From Moraxella lacunata (GTDB lineage: Bacteria; Pseudomonadota; Gammaproteobacteria; Pseudomonadales; Moraxellaceae): a stretch of DNA of 64,000 nucleotides. Every line of letters begins with the position of its first letter. The first letter of the stretch is position 1. The stretch is taken from the NCBI RefSeq assembly GCF_900453205.1, contig NZ_UGQU01000002.1, positions 62,001 to 126,000 on the forward strand, given 5' to 3'. Below, in pieces: positions 15,526 to 24,008 of the stretch. The translations under genes and the position numbers were made by a program. Under the pieces are notes generated by a model. The model did no database searches, was not told the DNA's origin, and worked only from the letters and a program-made list of their open reading frames with translations.

Positions 15526-17091
15526 ATGATAACTTATAAAAAATACCCACCCCTACTCATCGGCTTATCACTTATCCCAACCGCCTTTGCCCATGACACA
15601 CCGCCCGAGAACATCACTCGCACATCGCTCATCTATGACAGGCATGCCGAGCAATTAGGGTATCATGGCACCAGCATGGGGCAGTTTGGCACATCAGGGC
15701 ATGACAGACCACGCTCACAGCCCCTAGCTCCGAACATCGTTACTGGCACTCGCTTTAATGAGCAGTACATCAATCGCCAAATCGCCCTGTGGTCATTACG
15801 CCAAATCAACAGCTCCATGCCACTCATTGACGACCCATGGACAAATCAAGTCATCAATGACATGACCGCCCAAATGAACGCCTTAGTTCGCACCCAGTCG
15901 CTCATCGCCACGCCCATCATCAATGACAGCAGTATCAACGCCTTTGCCGTACCAGGGGGCGTCATCGGCATGAACACAGGCACGATACTATCGGCAGGCG
16001 AGCTTGATGAAGTGGCAAGTGTCATCGCTCACGAAATCGCCCATTTATCCCAACGCCACTACGAACACAGTCAAGACAACAGCAAAAAACTCATCGCCCT
16101 ACAAATCGGCGGACTACTGGCAGCCCTAGCGGCAAGCTCGGTCAGTGGCGACGTGGCAGCAGCTGCCATGATAGGTTCACAGACCGCCACCGCAGAGACG
16201 GCAGCCAGTCACAGCCGTGAGCATGAGCGAGAAGCGGACAGGATGGGTCAGCAGATTTTGGTGCAGGCAGGCTATGACGCTGCCGCCATGCCCCGCTTTT
16301 TTGAACGTCTATATAAACAAGTCTCCCTGACCACCTCCAAAAACGCCTTTGTACCGAGCTTTATCCAGTCACACCCTTTTACTGCCGAGCGTCTAAGCGA
16401 ATCGATGAGCCGTGCCAAAGGTTATCCTGTACCAAGCATGGTCGCCCGTGAACAGCAAGCCCGTCTCTTTGACAAGCTGACATGGCGACTTCGTTATCTG
16501 ACCAAACAGTCAGGTCTGGATGAGCTGACCATTCACGCCAAACGCAGTGACGGGGCAAGGCTTGCTCTTATCATGTATCTGGCGGACAACGCACGCACTG
16601 ATGAAGCCCTACGCCTATTTGCCAACGCTTCTTTTGACCCGTCTGACCCACTTGTCTGCCTAACCCACGCCCATGTACTCACCAAGATGAACGACCACGC
16701 CCAAGCCGTGTCGGTGCTGTCATCTTGCCAAGCGATATACCCCGAACGCCGAGATTTGCGTTTGCATTTGGCGGACGCATATGTCAGTACAGGCGAGACT
16801 GCCAAGGCATTGGCACTGCTAAACCCCTTGACCGAGCGTACACCCCACGATAGGCAGGCGTGGCAAAGGATACAGCACGCCTACGAAAAATCACGCATGG
16901 ACAAAAACATCGCCACCATACACGCCCTGCACGCCCGCTCACAGGTAGAGCTATGGGGTGGCAAATATGACGGAGCCTTGCAATCCAACGCCCAAGCCAC
17001 CAAAGTCGCCAAAGCTCATCACCCAAACCTACTACCCATGTTGGAGCAAAGCAAGGTGATGATAATACAAGCTAAGGACTATAAGCCGTGA
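15526..17091 (+). CDS. Periplasmic M48-family metalloprotease with TPR domain (BepA-like)
   Basis: 521 residues. A signal peptide covers about residues 1-23 (LLIGLSLIPTAFAHD). The M48 domain has the zinc motif HEIAH at residues 169-173 and the third ligand in SREHEREADRMG, with AVPGGVIGMNTG before it. From about residue 330 on, the protein is helical with repeat segments such as DEALRLFANASFDPSDPLVC and YVSTGETAKALALLNPLTER, consistent with TPR repeats. This architecture is that of BepA/YfgC, which assists and degrades outer-membrane LptD and BAM clients. BepA of E. coli is slightly shorter (487). Confidence 0.9.
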   Translation: MITYKKYPPLLIGLSLIPTAFAHDTPPENITRTSLIYDRHAEQLGYHGTSMGQFGTSGHDRPRSQPLAPNIVTGTRFNEQYINRQIALWSLRQINSSMPLIDDPWTNQVINDMTAQMNALVRTQSLIATPIINDSSINAFAVPGGVIGMNTGTILSAGELDEVASVIAHEIAHLSQRHYEHSQDNSKKLIALQIGGLLAALAASSVSGDVAAAAMIGSQTATAETAASHSREHEREADRMGQQILVQAGYDAAAMPRFFERLYKQVSLTTSKNAFVPSFIQSHPFTAERLSESMSRAKGYPVPSMVAREQQARLFDKLTWRLRYLTKQSGLDELTIHAKRSDGARLALIMYLADNARTDEALRLFANASFDPSDPLVCLTHAHVLTKMNDHAQAVSVLSSCQAIYPERRDLRLHLADAYVSTGETAKALALLNPLTERTPHDRQAWQRIQHAYEKSRMDKNIATIHALHARSQVELWGGKYDGALQSNAQATKVAKAHHPNLLPMLEQSKVMIIQAKDYKP

Positions 17092-17100
17092 TTTGCGTTG

Positions 17101-17207
17101 TATAGTCTGCCAACTTTGAAATAATACTGTGTCAAACTCGCTCGTAGTACTACACTTGTACAACTTCGCTCGTTTTCCTTGTCTTATTTCAAATTTGTTT
17201 GACTATA
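17101..17207. mobile_element. MITE-like element, 107 bp, TATAGTC terminal inverted repeats
   Basis: The ends are TATAGTCTGCCAACTTTGAA (left) and the complement of TATAGTCAAACAAATTTGAA (right), a roughly 24-base imperfect inverted repeat. The interior contains CTCGCTCGTAGTACTACACT and CTTCGCTCGTTTTCCTTGTC. It carries no open frame. The layout recalls small repeats of Neisseria that begin TATAGTGGATTAA and end in the inverse. It lies just after the M48 gene. Confidence 0.65.
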
Positions 17208-17276
17208 ATTTGGGTTATGATTGGTGTTTTTAAAAATAAGGACTGATAAAAGAGTATGATTTATTAAAGGTGATAA

Positions 17277-17308
17277 AAAAAGCATTGCCAATATAGCAAT
17301 GCTTTTTG
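17277..17308. terminator. Terminator between the M48 protease gene and ltaE
   Basis: AAAAAGCATTGC, loop CAATATA, GCAATGCTTTTT: a perfect 12-base stem with flanking A and T runs. It is 10 bases past the ltaE stop on the minus strand and may serve both convergent genes. Confidence 0.85.
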
Positions 17309-17317
17309 ATAGATAAA

Positions 17318-18352
17318 TCAACCTTGTAAATACGCCTTAATTTTTTTTACAAGCTCATCCACTTGCTCTTTGGTGGTGTCAAAACTCATCATCAGACGTA
17401 TCTCCCCCGTTTCATCATTCCAATCATAAAAATGAAAGTCATCGTGTAGTTTTGTAACCACATCGGGCGGCAATATGGCAAATACAGCATTGCTCTGGAC
17501 TTTTTGGGTGATGACAACGCCGTCTAAGTCTTTGATTTGGCTGTACAAATAACTTGCCATGTCGTTACTATGTTTGGCAAGCGACAGCCACAGTTCTTGT
17601 TCAAACCACGCCACAAATTGAGCTGAGATGAACCGCATTTTTGATGCCAGTTGCATGCTGGATTTGCGTAAGTGCAAAATATCCTTGTCCAGTTTGGGAT
17701 TTAAAAACACCAAACATTCGCCCATCATCATGCCATTTTTGGTACCACCAAGCGACAGTACATCAGCAAACTGGGCAATGTCCACCAAACGACAACCCAA
17801 GTGGGCAGCTGCATTGGACAGCCTTGCCCCGTCAATGTAAAGATACAGCCCAAACTCATCACAAGCTTGGCGGATATTGGCAAGCTCATCAAGACTATAA
17901 CAAGTACCAAGCTCAGTGGTTTGACTAATATAGACCGCACGAGCCTGTGGGTGGTGCTCGGATGGGCGAATAAAGTGGCGGATTTTTTGGGGATCTAGCT
18001 TGCCATCATCACTATCAATCACCAACAGCTTAATCCCTGCAACATACTGCGGAGCGATACTTTCATCATTGTTGATGTGGGCGTGATTGGTGCAGATAAC
18101 CGCACCAAATCGTGGTAATATCGCCGACAACCCCAAAACATTCGCCCCTGTGCCGTTAAAAACAGGATAACCAACTGCCTGCTCGCCAAAGGTTTGTTTG
18201 ATATGCTCTGCCAGAGCTTGGCTGTGGCTATCGTAACCGTATGCCTTGTCATGTCCGTTATTGGCACTAATAAGTGCGTCCATGATGGCAGGATGTACGC
18301 CTGAATAGTTGTCAGAGGCAAAAGCAAAATTATGTTGGGCATTCGTACTCAT
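17318..18352 (-). CDS. ltaE: Low-specificity L-threonine aldolase
   Basis: PLP enzyme that cleaves threonine or allo-threonine to glycine and acetaldehyde; 344 residues. The start is FASDNYSGVHPAIMDAL, followed by GYDSHSQALAEHIKQTFG, the His-containing TNHAHINNDES, IDGARLSNAAAHLG, and the PLP-lysine segment LSLGGTKNGMMMGECLVF. These are the signatures of the beta-eliminating lyase subgroup related to LtaE. The start overlaps the end of the upstream yqeY gene by four bases, so the two genes are coupled. Confidence 0.9.
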   Translation of the reverse strand: MSTNAQHNFAFASDNYSGVHPAIMDALISANNGHDKAYGYDSHSQALAEHIKQTFGEQAVGYPVFNGTGANVLGLSAILPRFGAVICTNHAHINNDESIAPQYVAGIKLLVIDSDDGKLDPQKIRHFIRPSEHHPQARAVYISQTTELGTCYSLDELANIRQACDEFGLYLYIDGARLSNAAAHLGCRLVDIAQFADVLSLGGTKNGMMMGECLVFLNPKLDKDILHLRKSSMQLASKMRFISAQFVAWFEQELWLSLAKHSNDMASYLYSQIKDLDGVVITQKVQSNAVFAILPPDVVTKLHDDFHFYDWNDETGEIRLMMSFDTTKEQVDELVKKIKAYLQG

Positions 18353-18795
18353 GCGGTCAATGCCTTTTTGACAAGTCCTGAGATGGCAGCAGGGTCGGCT
18401 TGCCCTGCGGTCTTGTCTTTGACAGTGTTCATCACACGCCCCATGTCTTTCATGTCAGACGCACCAAGCTCGCTGATGGTCTCATTGATGATGGCGATGA
18501 GCTTGTCATCGGACAACTGCTCGGGCAAAAAGACGGAAATCACGTCAATCTCAAACTGCTCTTTTTGTGCCAAATCATCACGCCCATTAGCGGTATAGAT
18601 ACCCAAAGACTCTTGGCGTTGTTTGATTTGTTTTTGTAAAATCGCCAATACATCTTTGTCGTCAAGCTCACTTTGCCCGTCAATCTCTACTTGCTTGATG
18701 ACGGCTTGGACGTTACGCAAAACTTTGACTTGCTCCATGTTTTTGGCTTTCATGGCGGTTTTGATGGTGTCGGTTAGGGTGGTTTTTAGAGTCAT
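18349..18795 (-). CDS. GatB/YqeY domain-containing protein
   Basis: 148-residue helical protein of the YqeY family. It starts TLTDTIKTAMKAKNMEQVKV with LRNVQAVIKQVEID, contains AILQKQIKQRQESLGIYTAN and the conserved LPEQLSDDKLIAIINETISE, and ends in ISGLVKKALTA. The domain is also found at the tail of the GatB subunit of tRNA amidotransferase, where it binds tRNA; the stand-alone protein has no firm function. An AGGAGA site precedes the ATG. In many species yqeY lies near rpsU and dnaG; here it is coupled to ltaE. Confidence 0.9.
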   Translation of the reverse strand: MTLKTTLTDTIKTAMKAKNMEQVKVLRNVQAVIKQVEIDGQSELDDKDVLAILQKQIKQRQESLGIYTANGRDDLAQKEQFEIDVISVFLPEQLSDDKLIAIINETISELGASDMKDMGRVMNTVKDKTAGQADPAAISGLVKKALTA

Positions 18796-18951
18796 GAGTG
18801 TCTCCTGTTAAATGGTATATTTTAGCAAATTTGGGTTAGATTTGCGATATTGTATGGGTGTTTGCGCATGGTTTAATATTTAAGGGTATGATTTGTTTGT
18901 TAAAATTAATCTGGTTTGTTGTCAATTTTATATCAATATTTTATTTATCAA

Positions 18952-18977
18952 GGGCGAATTGCAATTTGCCCCTACAA
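18952..18977. repeat. Dispersed palindrome 'GGGCGAATTGCAATTTGCCC', copy 1
   Basis: A near-perfect hairpin followed by CTACAA. Related hairpins occur at 19918 and 36921. It lies in the 249-base AT-rich space between rsmI and yqeY, where it could also act as a transcription stop. Palindromes of this class (GTAGGGGCGAATTGC type) are dispersed in many bacterial genomes. Confidence 0.6.
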
Positions 18978-19044
18978 CTCAAATAACCAAGCAATAATTA
19001 ACAACTTATCATTTTAAACTGATATTAAATTTAAATAAGTTAAA

Positions 19045-19875
19045 TTAGGACTTTTGTAATTCCAAAAGTCTATCATAAACCTCACTTTTTTTAATACCCA
19101 ATACATCCGCCACGATTGCACTTGCTTTTTTGGGTGGTAATTCTTTGGCAATGGCAAGTAGCCAGTCATCATAATCCGCCTTTTGTTCTTTTTGGGTATT
19201 GCCTGCCACAACCAGCACAATCTCGCCACGTTGTTGGTTGGAGTCATTTTTTACAAATTCTAATAAATCAGCCAACGGTAATTTTTTTATCGTCTCAAAA
19301 GTTTTGCTAATTTCACGGCACAACGTGGCTTCTCGCTCACCGCCAAACACGTCCGCCATGTCGGATAAACAGTCTGTAATGCGGTGCGGTGCTTCATAAA
19401 AAATCAGCGTTTCAGTACGGTCTTGATATGCCTTTAAGCTCTCTATGCGTCCATGTTGTTTGGCGGGCAAAAACCCCACAAAGCTAAATTTATCAGACGG
19501 CAAACCCGCCACAGACAACGCCCCGATGACCGCACACGCCCCGACAATCGGCACAACGGTGATACTCTCATCATGGCACGCCTTCACCAGTCGATAACCA
19601 GGGTCGGAGATGAGCGGTGTACCAGCATCCGAAATCAAGGCAACCGATTGACCGCCTTGTAATCGCTCTATCAGCCGTGCCGTCTGCGTGTCAGCATTAT
19701 GCTCATGATAGGCGGTGGTGGGCGTGGATATGTTAAAAAAACTTAATAATTTGCCACTGGTGCGAGTGTCTTCGCAGGCTATCACGTCCACGGATTTTAG
19801 GGTGTCAATCGCCCTTGCCGTCATGTCGTTTAGATTGCCAATGGGGGTAGCAACGATATATAAAATGCCTGTCAT
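19045..19875 (-). CDS. rsmI: 16S rRNA (cytidine1402-2'-O)-methyltransferase RsmI
   Basis: SAM-dependent tetrapyrrole-methylase-fold enzyme, 276 residues, that methylates the ribose of C1402 in the decoding centre. Motifs: GILYIVATPIGNLNDMTARA at the N-terminus, VDVIACEDTRTSGKLL, VALISDAGTPLISDPGYRLV, VVPIVGACAVIGALSVAGLP, FVGFLPAK, and ETLIFYEAPHRI. The C-terminal helix-turn-helix-like part ends in KKASAIVADVLGIKKSEVYD. Between the C-terminal 70 residues and the end it is normal in length. It is followed by engB upstream on the same strand. Confidence 0.95.
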   Translation of the reverse strand: MTGILYIVATPIGNLNDMTARAIDTLKSVDVIACEDTRTSGKLLSFFNISTPTTAYHEHNADTQTARLIERLQGGQSVALISDAGTPLISDPGYRLVKACHDESITVVPIVGACAVIGALSVAGLPSDKFSFVGFLPAKQHGRIESLKAYQDRTETLIFYEAPHRITDCLSDMADVFGGEREATLCREISKTFETIKKLPLADLLEFVKNDSNQQRGEIVLVVAGNTQKEQKADYDDWLLAIAKELPPKKASAIVADVLGIKKSEVYDRLLELQKS

Positions 19876-19917
19876 TTTTTGCCTTTTTAATTTAAATCAT
19901 GGTTGTTAATTTTATTT

Positions 19918-19942
19918 GGGCGAATGTGATTTTCCCCTACAA
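19918..19942. repeat. Dispersed palindrome 'GGGCGAAT...CCCCTACAA', copy 2
   Basis: GGGCGAATGTGATTTTCCCCTACAA between rsmI and engB is a degenerate copy of the hairpin at 18952. It may attenuate read-through from engB into rsmI. Confidence 0.5.
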
Positions 19943-19956
19943 TAATTCACAAATTT

Positions 19957-20661
19957 TTAATTATCATTATTTAATTCTGTATTATCCAATTTATCATTTG
20001 CCAAATTTTCATTATCAAAATCCGCATTATCAACATTTAAATTTTCGCCCAAATGTAGCCAATTACCCAATACGTCCGCCAATTCATCAAGCCCTTCTTT
20101 ATTTAATGCCGAAAACAGCTGAATGGAAAATGGTAATTCTAAGGCTTGCAGTTGTTTTTTGGTTTGCAAAAGGGCGGTTTTTTGAGCCCCACGTTTTAAT
20201 TTATCCGCTTTGGTGAGTAATACATGAACGGGCAGTTCGCCGTCCTTTGCCCAATGGAGCATTTGCTCATCAAAATACTTCAACAGGTGGCGAATGTCAG
20301 TGAGTAAAATTAGCCCCGTCAAACTTTCACGATGAACAAGGTAATTTTCAAGCTCTTTTTGCCATTTGATTTTCATCGCCTCTGGCACTTGGGCATAACC
20401 ATAGCCGGGCAAATCCACGATACGACTATGTTCTGAGCCGACATTAAAAAAGTTAATCATCTGCGTCCGCCCCGGGGTTTTGGACGAGCGGGCGAGCTGT
20501 TTTTGGTGGGTGATGGTGTTAATAGCGGACGATTTGCCTGCATTAGACCGCCCTGCAAACGCCACTTCAAAGCCTGTATCAGGCGGACAAAGTTTGAGCG
20601 TAGGGGCGGAGAGCGAAAAGGTGGTTTGGCGAATGATTTTTTGGTAGTCGGTGGTGGTCAT
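19957..20661 (-). CDS. engB: Ribosome biogenesis GTPase EngB (YihA/YsxC)
   Basis: TrmE-Era-EngA-like GTPase needed for assembly of the large ribosomal subunit. G1 is FAGRSNAGKSSAINTI, G2/G3 are SSKTPGRTQMINFFNV and IVDLPGYGYAQVP, G4 is LLTKADKL, and G5 lies at IQLFSALNKEGL. The ATG at 20661 gives 234 residues; a longer frame to 20811 would add 50 hydrophobic residues that are not part of the family. After residue 205 there is an Asn/Asp-rich tail (NVDNADFDNENLANDKLDNT) absent from E. coli EngB. It is divergent from the cytochrome c5-like gene, as in related genera. Confidence 0.92.
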   Translation of the reverse strand: MTTTDYQKIIRQTTFSLSAPTLKLCPPDTGFEVAFAGRSNAGKSSAINTITHQKQLARSSKTPGRTQMINFFNVGSEHSRIVDLPGYGYAQVPEAMKIKWQKELENYLVHRESLTGLILLTDIRHLLKYFDEQMLHWAKDGELPVHVLLTKADKLKRGAQKTALLQTKKQLQALELPFSIQLFSALNKEGLDELADVLGNWLHLGENLNVDNADFDNENLANDKLDNTELNNDN

Positions 20662-20866
20662 GATGTCAAATATAACTGCTAATAATGATAAATAGTGTAT
20701 CATGAAAGCCATAAAATAGCGATAAAAAACCCAAAGGCTAAATAAGTCGCATTCGGCATAGTTACCAAATATCCCTTGCAACTTGGCAAAAAACTTGCAT
20801 AATAAAAGCATAAGAGAAAACAGTCATCCTCATATTTATCCCAAATTACCCTTAGTGGGAGTCATT

Positions 20867-21163
20867 ATGTCAAAATTATTACAAATCGCCATTGCCAGTC
20901 TTGCCCTAGTCACCACAGGTGTAAGCCATGCCGATGTCGCCACGACTTACCAGAAAACCTGTGCCACCTGCCACGATAGCGGTGCCTTAAACGCCCCCAA
21001 AAAAGGCGACAAAGCCACATGGGATAGACTAAAAGCCCAAAAAGGCATGGAAACCTTAGTCAAAAACACCAAAAAAGGCATGCCCCAAATGCCCGCCAAG
21101 GGCTTGTGCCAAACATGTAGCGATGATGAGTTTCGGGCATTGATTGACTACATGGCAAAATAA
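20867..21163 (+). CDS. Periplasmic monohaem cytochrome c5-type protein
   Basis: 98-residue c-type cytochrome. A signal peptide covers about residues 1-20 (LLQIAIASLALVTTGVSHA). The haem motif is CATCH in TYQKTCATCHDSGALNAPKK, and the axial Met lies in KKGMPQMPAKGLCQTCSDDE. The second Cys pair in the C-terminal part (CQTC) is typical of the cytochrome c5 subgroup. The ATG at 20867 has GTGGGAG upstream; a longer frame from 20783 lacks a signal-peptide-like start. It transfers electrons in the periplasm. It is followed by a strong terminator, so it is a separate unit from cytochrome c4. Confidence 0.9.
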   Translation: MSKLLQIAIASLALVTTGVSHADVATTYQKTCATCHDSGALNAPKKGDKATWDRLKAQKGMETLVKNTKKGMPQMPAKGLCQTCSDDEFRALIDYMAK

Positions 21164-21222
21164 AAAAATGGGGCATGTTTACCCAAACAGCAACATCATC
21201 TTTGGGTACATGCCCCATTTTT
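21164..21222 (+). terminator. Terminator after the cytochrome c5-type gene
   Basis: A long hairpin: AAAATGGGGCATG, TT bulge, ACCCAAA, loop, TTTGGGTACATGCCCCATTTTT. It starts immediately after the TAA codon. Confidence 0.88.
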
Positions 21223-21448
21223 ATGGCTTTTGTCAATCATGAGTTAAGATGATGGCTTGATTTGATAATTTTTTGTTAAAATCTCATCTTTTTGCAAAAA
21301 AATGTTGCCAAAACCACAATTTTTGTAGGAAAATTTAGCGAAGTCTTGCTATAATAAGCAAGATTTACCCATTTGACTTTTAAAAGCCAAATAAAAAGAT
21401 ACAAAACCCAAGACACGGGGATTGCCCCGAAGTTAGTAGGAAATTGTT

Positions 21449-22150
21449 ATGAAAGCCATGAATTTGTCAGCCAAAGCCATGCTAGCCAAAACGTTGCTCG
21501 CCACAGGTTTTGGTTTTGTCGCCTTGACCGCTACTGCCGCTCCAACTGTTCCTGCCTTTGACATCGAAGCAGGTAAAGCCATCGTAGATGCCAACTGTGC
21601 CGCTTGCCACGGCGCCAACGGTGTCTCGGTTGCCCCAGCTCAGCCAAATTTGGGCGGTCAAAACATCAAATACCTATACAAACAACTGGTCGATTTTAAA
21701 ACAGGTGCTAGAAAAAATGGCATCATGCAGGCACAACTTGCAGGACTTACCCAACAAGATCTTGCTAACGTAGCAGGCTACTATGCCAGTCAAGCCCCGT
21801 GGCTACCAGGCTATGGCAACAAAGCCACGAACGCCGCCGCCCAAAAACTCTATCTAGGTGGCGACAAAACTCGTGGTATCATCCCTTGTGCAGGGTGCCA
21901 TGACCCCAAAGGGGCAGGCAACGACTGGGCGGCATTTCCACGCATTGGCGGTCAGCATGCTACCTATATCTCAACTCAACTAAAACTGTTCCGTGCGGCA
22001 GGTCGTGAGGACGAAGGTCTCATGGCAGAACAGGTTCGTACCAATGACTCTGCCAAAAAAGATGAAAAAGGCATGATGCAAATCGTGGCAGCCAAACTGT
22101 CCGATAAAGACATCAAGATGCTTTCTGAATTTATCAGTGCCGTTCACTGA
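21449..22150 (+). CDS. Dihaem cytochrome c4-type protein
   Basis: 233 residues. Signal peptide to about residue 31 (LLATGFGFVALTATAAPTVP). It has two c-type domains: the first with CAACHGANGVSVAPAQPNLG, the second with CAGCHDPKGAGNDWAAFPRI; each domain supplies a distal Met (GIMQAQLAGL and GMMQIVAAKL). Cytochrome c4 is a membrane-associated dihaem protein that carries electrons between bc1 and terminal oxidases, especially cbb3. The engB-cytochrome c4 neighbourhood is conserved in pseudomonads. TAGGAAATTGTT precedes the ATG. Confidence 0.92.
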   Translation: MKAMNLSAKAMLAKTLLATGFGFVALTATAAPTVPAFDIEAGKAIVDANCAACHGANGVSVAPAQPNLGGQNIKYLYKQLVDFKTGARKNGIMQAQLAGLTQQDLANVAGYYASQAPWLPGYGNKATNAAAQKLYLGGDKTRGIIPCAGCHDPKGAGNDWAAFPRIGGQHATYISTQLKLFRAAGREDEGLMAEQVRTNDSAKKDEKGMMQIVAAKLSDKDIKMLSEFISAVH

Positions 22151-22274
22151 TTTGTCAGATTTAGACTTGTGTGTGATAAAACCCCTTGATTGGGGTTTTG
22201 TCGTTGCTTGATTTTGCCCTTATTTGGTTTTTGCTTACCCTTATCCATCCCTAACCGCCCAACCAGAGCTTGCT

Positions 22275-23369
22275 ATGTTATCTCGTTATACCGTGTTTTT
22301 TGTGGCATGTGCCTTACCACTCTTATTTGCCCATCAGATTGCCCCGAGCATGGCTCATGAGCTAGATTTTTGGCTGTTGTGGGTGATTGCCATGCTTGTG
22401 GTGGGTCTACCTGTCTTATTTGCCGAGCTTGCCCTATCTGCTCGCAGTGGCGATGGTGTGTGGCTTGGCATGCAAAAGCTCACTCGTGAAGCCGATGCCA
22501 AGATAACATGGCGAGCCTTTGCAGGGCTGTCGGTGTTGGTCTCGCTACTCATTAGTGCGACCATGACCGCACGCATTGGGGCAGGACTTCATCAGCACCT
22601 ACCCCAGCTCAACCTTAGCGTGCCAAGCGTTGGGCTTAGTGCAGGGGCGATGATAGTAGCACTCATCCTAAGCCTACTCAAAACTCGCCTGCTCGGGGTC
22701 GGGGTCATCATTGTCATTATCGGCGGGCTTATCTCGCTCTTTGATGGCGGTCTAGCTAGCGGTGTGAGTGTGCCAACCATCACGTCTGTATCGCTTGGCG
22801 AGTGGGCAAGGGCGGTCTCTTTGGCATTACTCTCGGTGGGCGTGGGTACAGGTCTGTACTGGTTCTTGGGCGTGGACATGACCCGACAAGTCATGGATAA
22901 GAACAACAAAAAGCCCTTATCAGGATTGATATTACCCATCTGGCTCACTCAGCTTGTGTTTGGGGCGTTTGCTCTGATGGTCGGCAGTGCCTTTGTCACG
23001 CCAACATCCTTTGCTGTGACGAGTGTGGGCATGCTGTTCATCGCCAGTTTCTTGGTGTACTATGCCATCAGTCAGCTCAAAATCCGCTTTGGACTCATCA
23101 AGGGCGTATCTGCTGGTATCGTGCTTGCCATGCTGTTATCCACCCTACCTGCCAACATCGCCCTAATGGCACTGGTCGTCATCAGTCTCTTGACGGTCGT
23201 TATCTTGGCGGTGTTCTCTGGCTTTGTGATGAAAATCAGCCACTTACGCAAAACTTTTAACTTTAAAAGCGAAGGGCGTTATAACATCTGGCGAGTGCTA
23301 GTGCGTATTGGCGTGCCACTTGCCATCATCATCGCACTCATCGGCTGGGTCGGGCAATGGCTACAATAA
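22275..23369 (+). CDS. Unassigned polytopic inner-membrane protein, perhaps related to neurotransmitter:sodium symporters
   Basis: 364 residues with about ten hydrophobic segments. It begins MLSRYTVFFVACALPLLFAH and continues through LLWVIAMLVVGLPVLFAELA; the 'GLPxxxAELALSARSG' stretch resembles the helix 1-2 region of sodium-dependent (SNF) transporters, and the protein ends in a single amphipathic helix. An earlier TTG at 22224 lacks a ribosome-binding site, so ATG 22275 is used. Its stop overlaps the rnfH start by 13 bases. SNF proteins are usually longer (440-500 residues), so the assignment is weak. Confidence 0.55.
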   Translation: MLSRYTVFFVACALPLLFAHQIAPSMAHELDFWLLWVIAMLVVGLPVLFAELALSARSGDGVWLGMQKLTREADAKITWRAFAGLSVLVSLLISATMTARIGAGLHQHLPQLNLSVPSVGLSAGAMIVALILSLLKTRLLGVGVIIVIIGGLISLFDGGLASGVSVPTITSVSLGEWARAVSLALLSVGVGTGLYWFLGVDMTRQVMDKNNKKPLSGLILPIWLTQLVFGAFALMVGSAFVTPTSFAVTSVGMLFIASFLVYYAISQLKIRFGLIKGVSAGIVLAMLLSTLPANIALMALVVISLLTVVILAVFSGFVMKISHLRKTFNFKSEGRYNIWRVLVRIGVPLAIIIALIGWVGQWLQ

Positions 23370-23704
23370 ACATCGCTTTGGCGTATGCAGACGCGGACAG
23401 GCACTACTATCACGAACTTGCCCTGCCCCACGGAACAACCCTATACCAAGCCCTAGTTCATGCAGGCTGGCTTAGCCTGCCGAATTTTATCGACTTTGGG
23501 GTGTGGTGCGACACGCACATGACTGCCGACCCCAGCCACAAGGCGTGGTATGTCGGCATATACAGCCAAAAAAAACGTCTAGACACGGTGCTGTCAGATG
23601 GCGATAGGGTGGAGATTTATCGCCCCTTATCCTACGACCCGATGGCACGACGCAAATCCAAATCCAAAGTTCGCCTAAAAAAGCTCGGCTATCGCCCGTT
23701 ATAG
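23357..23704 (+). CDS. rnfH: RnfH-family ubiquitin-like protein
   Basis: 115 residues, beta-grasp fold of the RnfH/UPF0125 family. It begins INIALAYADADRHYYHELAL followed by LPHGTTLYQALVHAG, with FGVWCDTHM and the signature DGDRVEIYRPLSYDPMARRK near the end. Found next to rnf or ratA-bamE in many species; here it lies next to bamE, which is the ratA-rnfH-bamE type of neighbourhood with ratA missing. Function remains unproven. Overlaps the previous gene by 13 bases. Confidence 0.88.
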   Translation: MATINIALAYADADRHYYHELALPHGTTLYQALVHAGWLSLPNFIDFGVWCDTHMTADPSHKAWYVGIYSQKKRLDTVLSDGDRVEIYRPLSYDPMARRKSKSKVRLKKLGYRPL

Positions 23705-23735
23705 CTTTTACAGATAATAATTTTAAAAACCACAT

Positions 23736-23776
23736 AAAAAAATCAGGCAAAGCACCCCACTTTGCCTGATTTTTAT
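23736..23776 (+). terminator. Terminator after rnfH
   Basis: AAAAATCAGGCAAAG, loop CACCCCA, CTTTGCCTGATTTTT: a perfect 15-base stem with a T run. Confidence 0.88.
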
Positions 23777-23785
23777 CTAGCTTAC

Positions 23786-24007
23786 TAGGGCGTACCTGCC
23801 CTTTGTATTTACAATGAAAAATGCCTGTTTAAAAAAGCAGGGGAATCGCACGTTTTTCAAGGAAAAAACAAAGGCTGTGAGTTTTCTATCAGTCAAGTTT
23901 TTGACGATGAAAAACAAGATTTGGCCATTTTTCATGCAAAAACAATTGATTTATTTGTAAAATATTTTTAAATTACAAATTGTGTTATAAAGGGCAGGCA
24001 CGCCCTA
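23786..24007. mobile_element. MITE-like element, 222 bp, TAGGGCGT-CCTGCCCTTT inverted repeats
   Basis: The left end reads TAGGGCGTACCTGCCCTTTG and the right end is the inverse of TAGGGCGTGCCTGCCCTTTA, with further homology inward. Both ends begin at a TA dinucleotide, as expected of Tc1/mariner or IS630-type elements. The interior is open from about 23811 to 23972 in one frame (ending VFDDEKQDLAIFHAKTIDLF-VKYF, then stop) and a 48-codon frame in another starts at 23813. No transposase motif is seen. The right end abuts the bamE stop codon. Confidence 0.65.
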
Positions 24008-24008
24008 A

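Noticed and set aside
20661-20811. Upstream extension of engB giving 284 residues
   Set aside because: The added 50 residues are hydrophobic, unlike the family, and would run close to the divergent cytochrome gene; ATG 20661 gives a normal EngB N-terminus.
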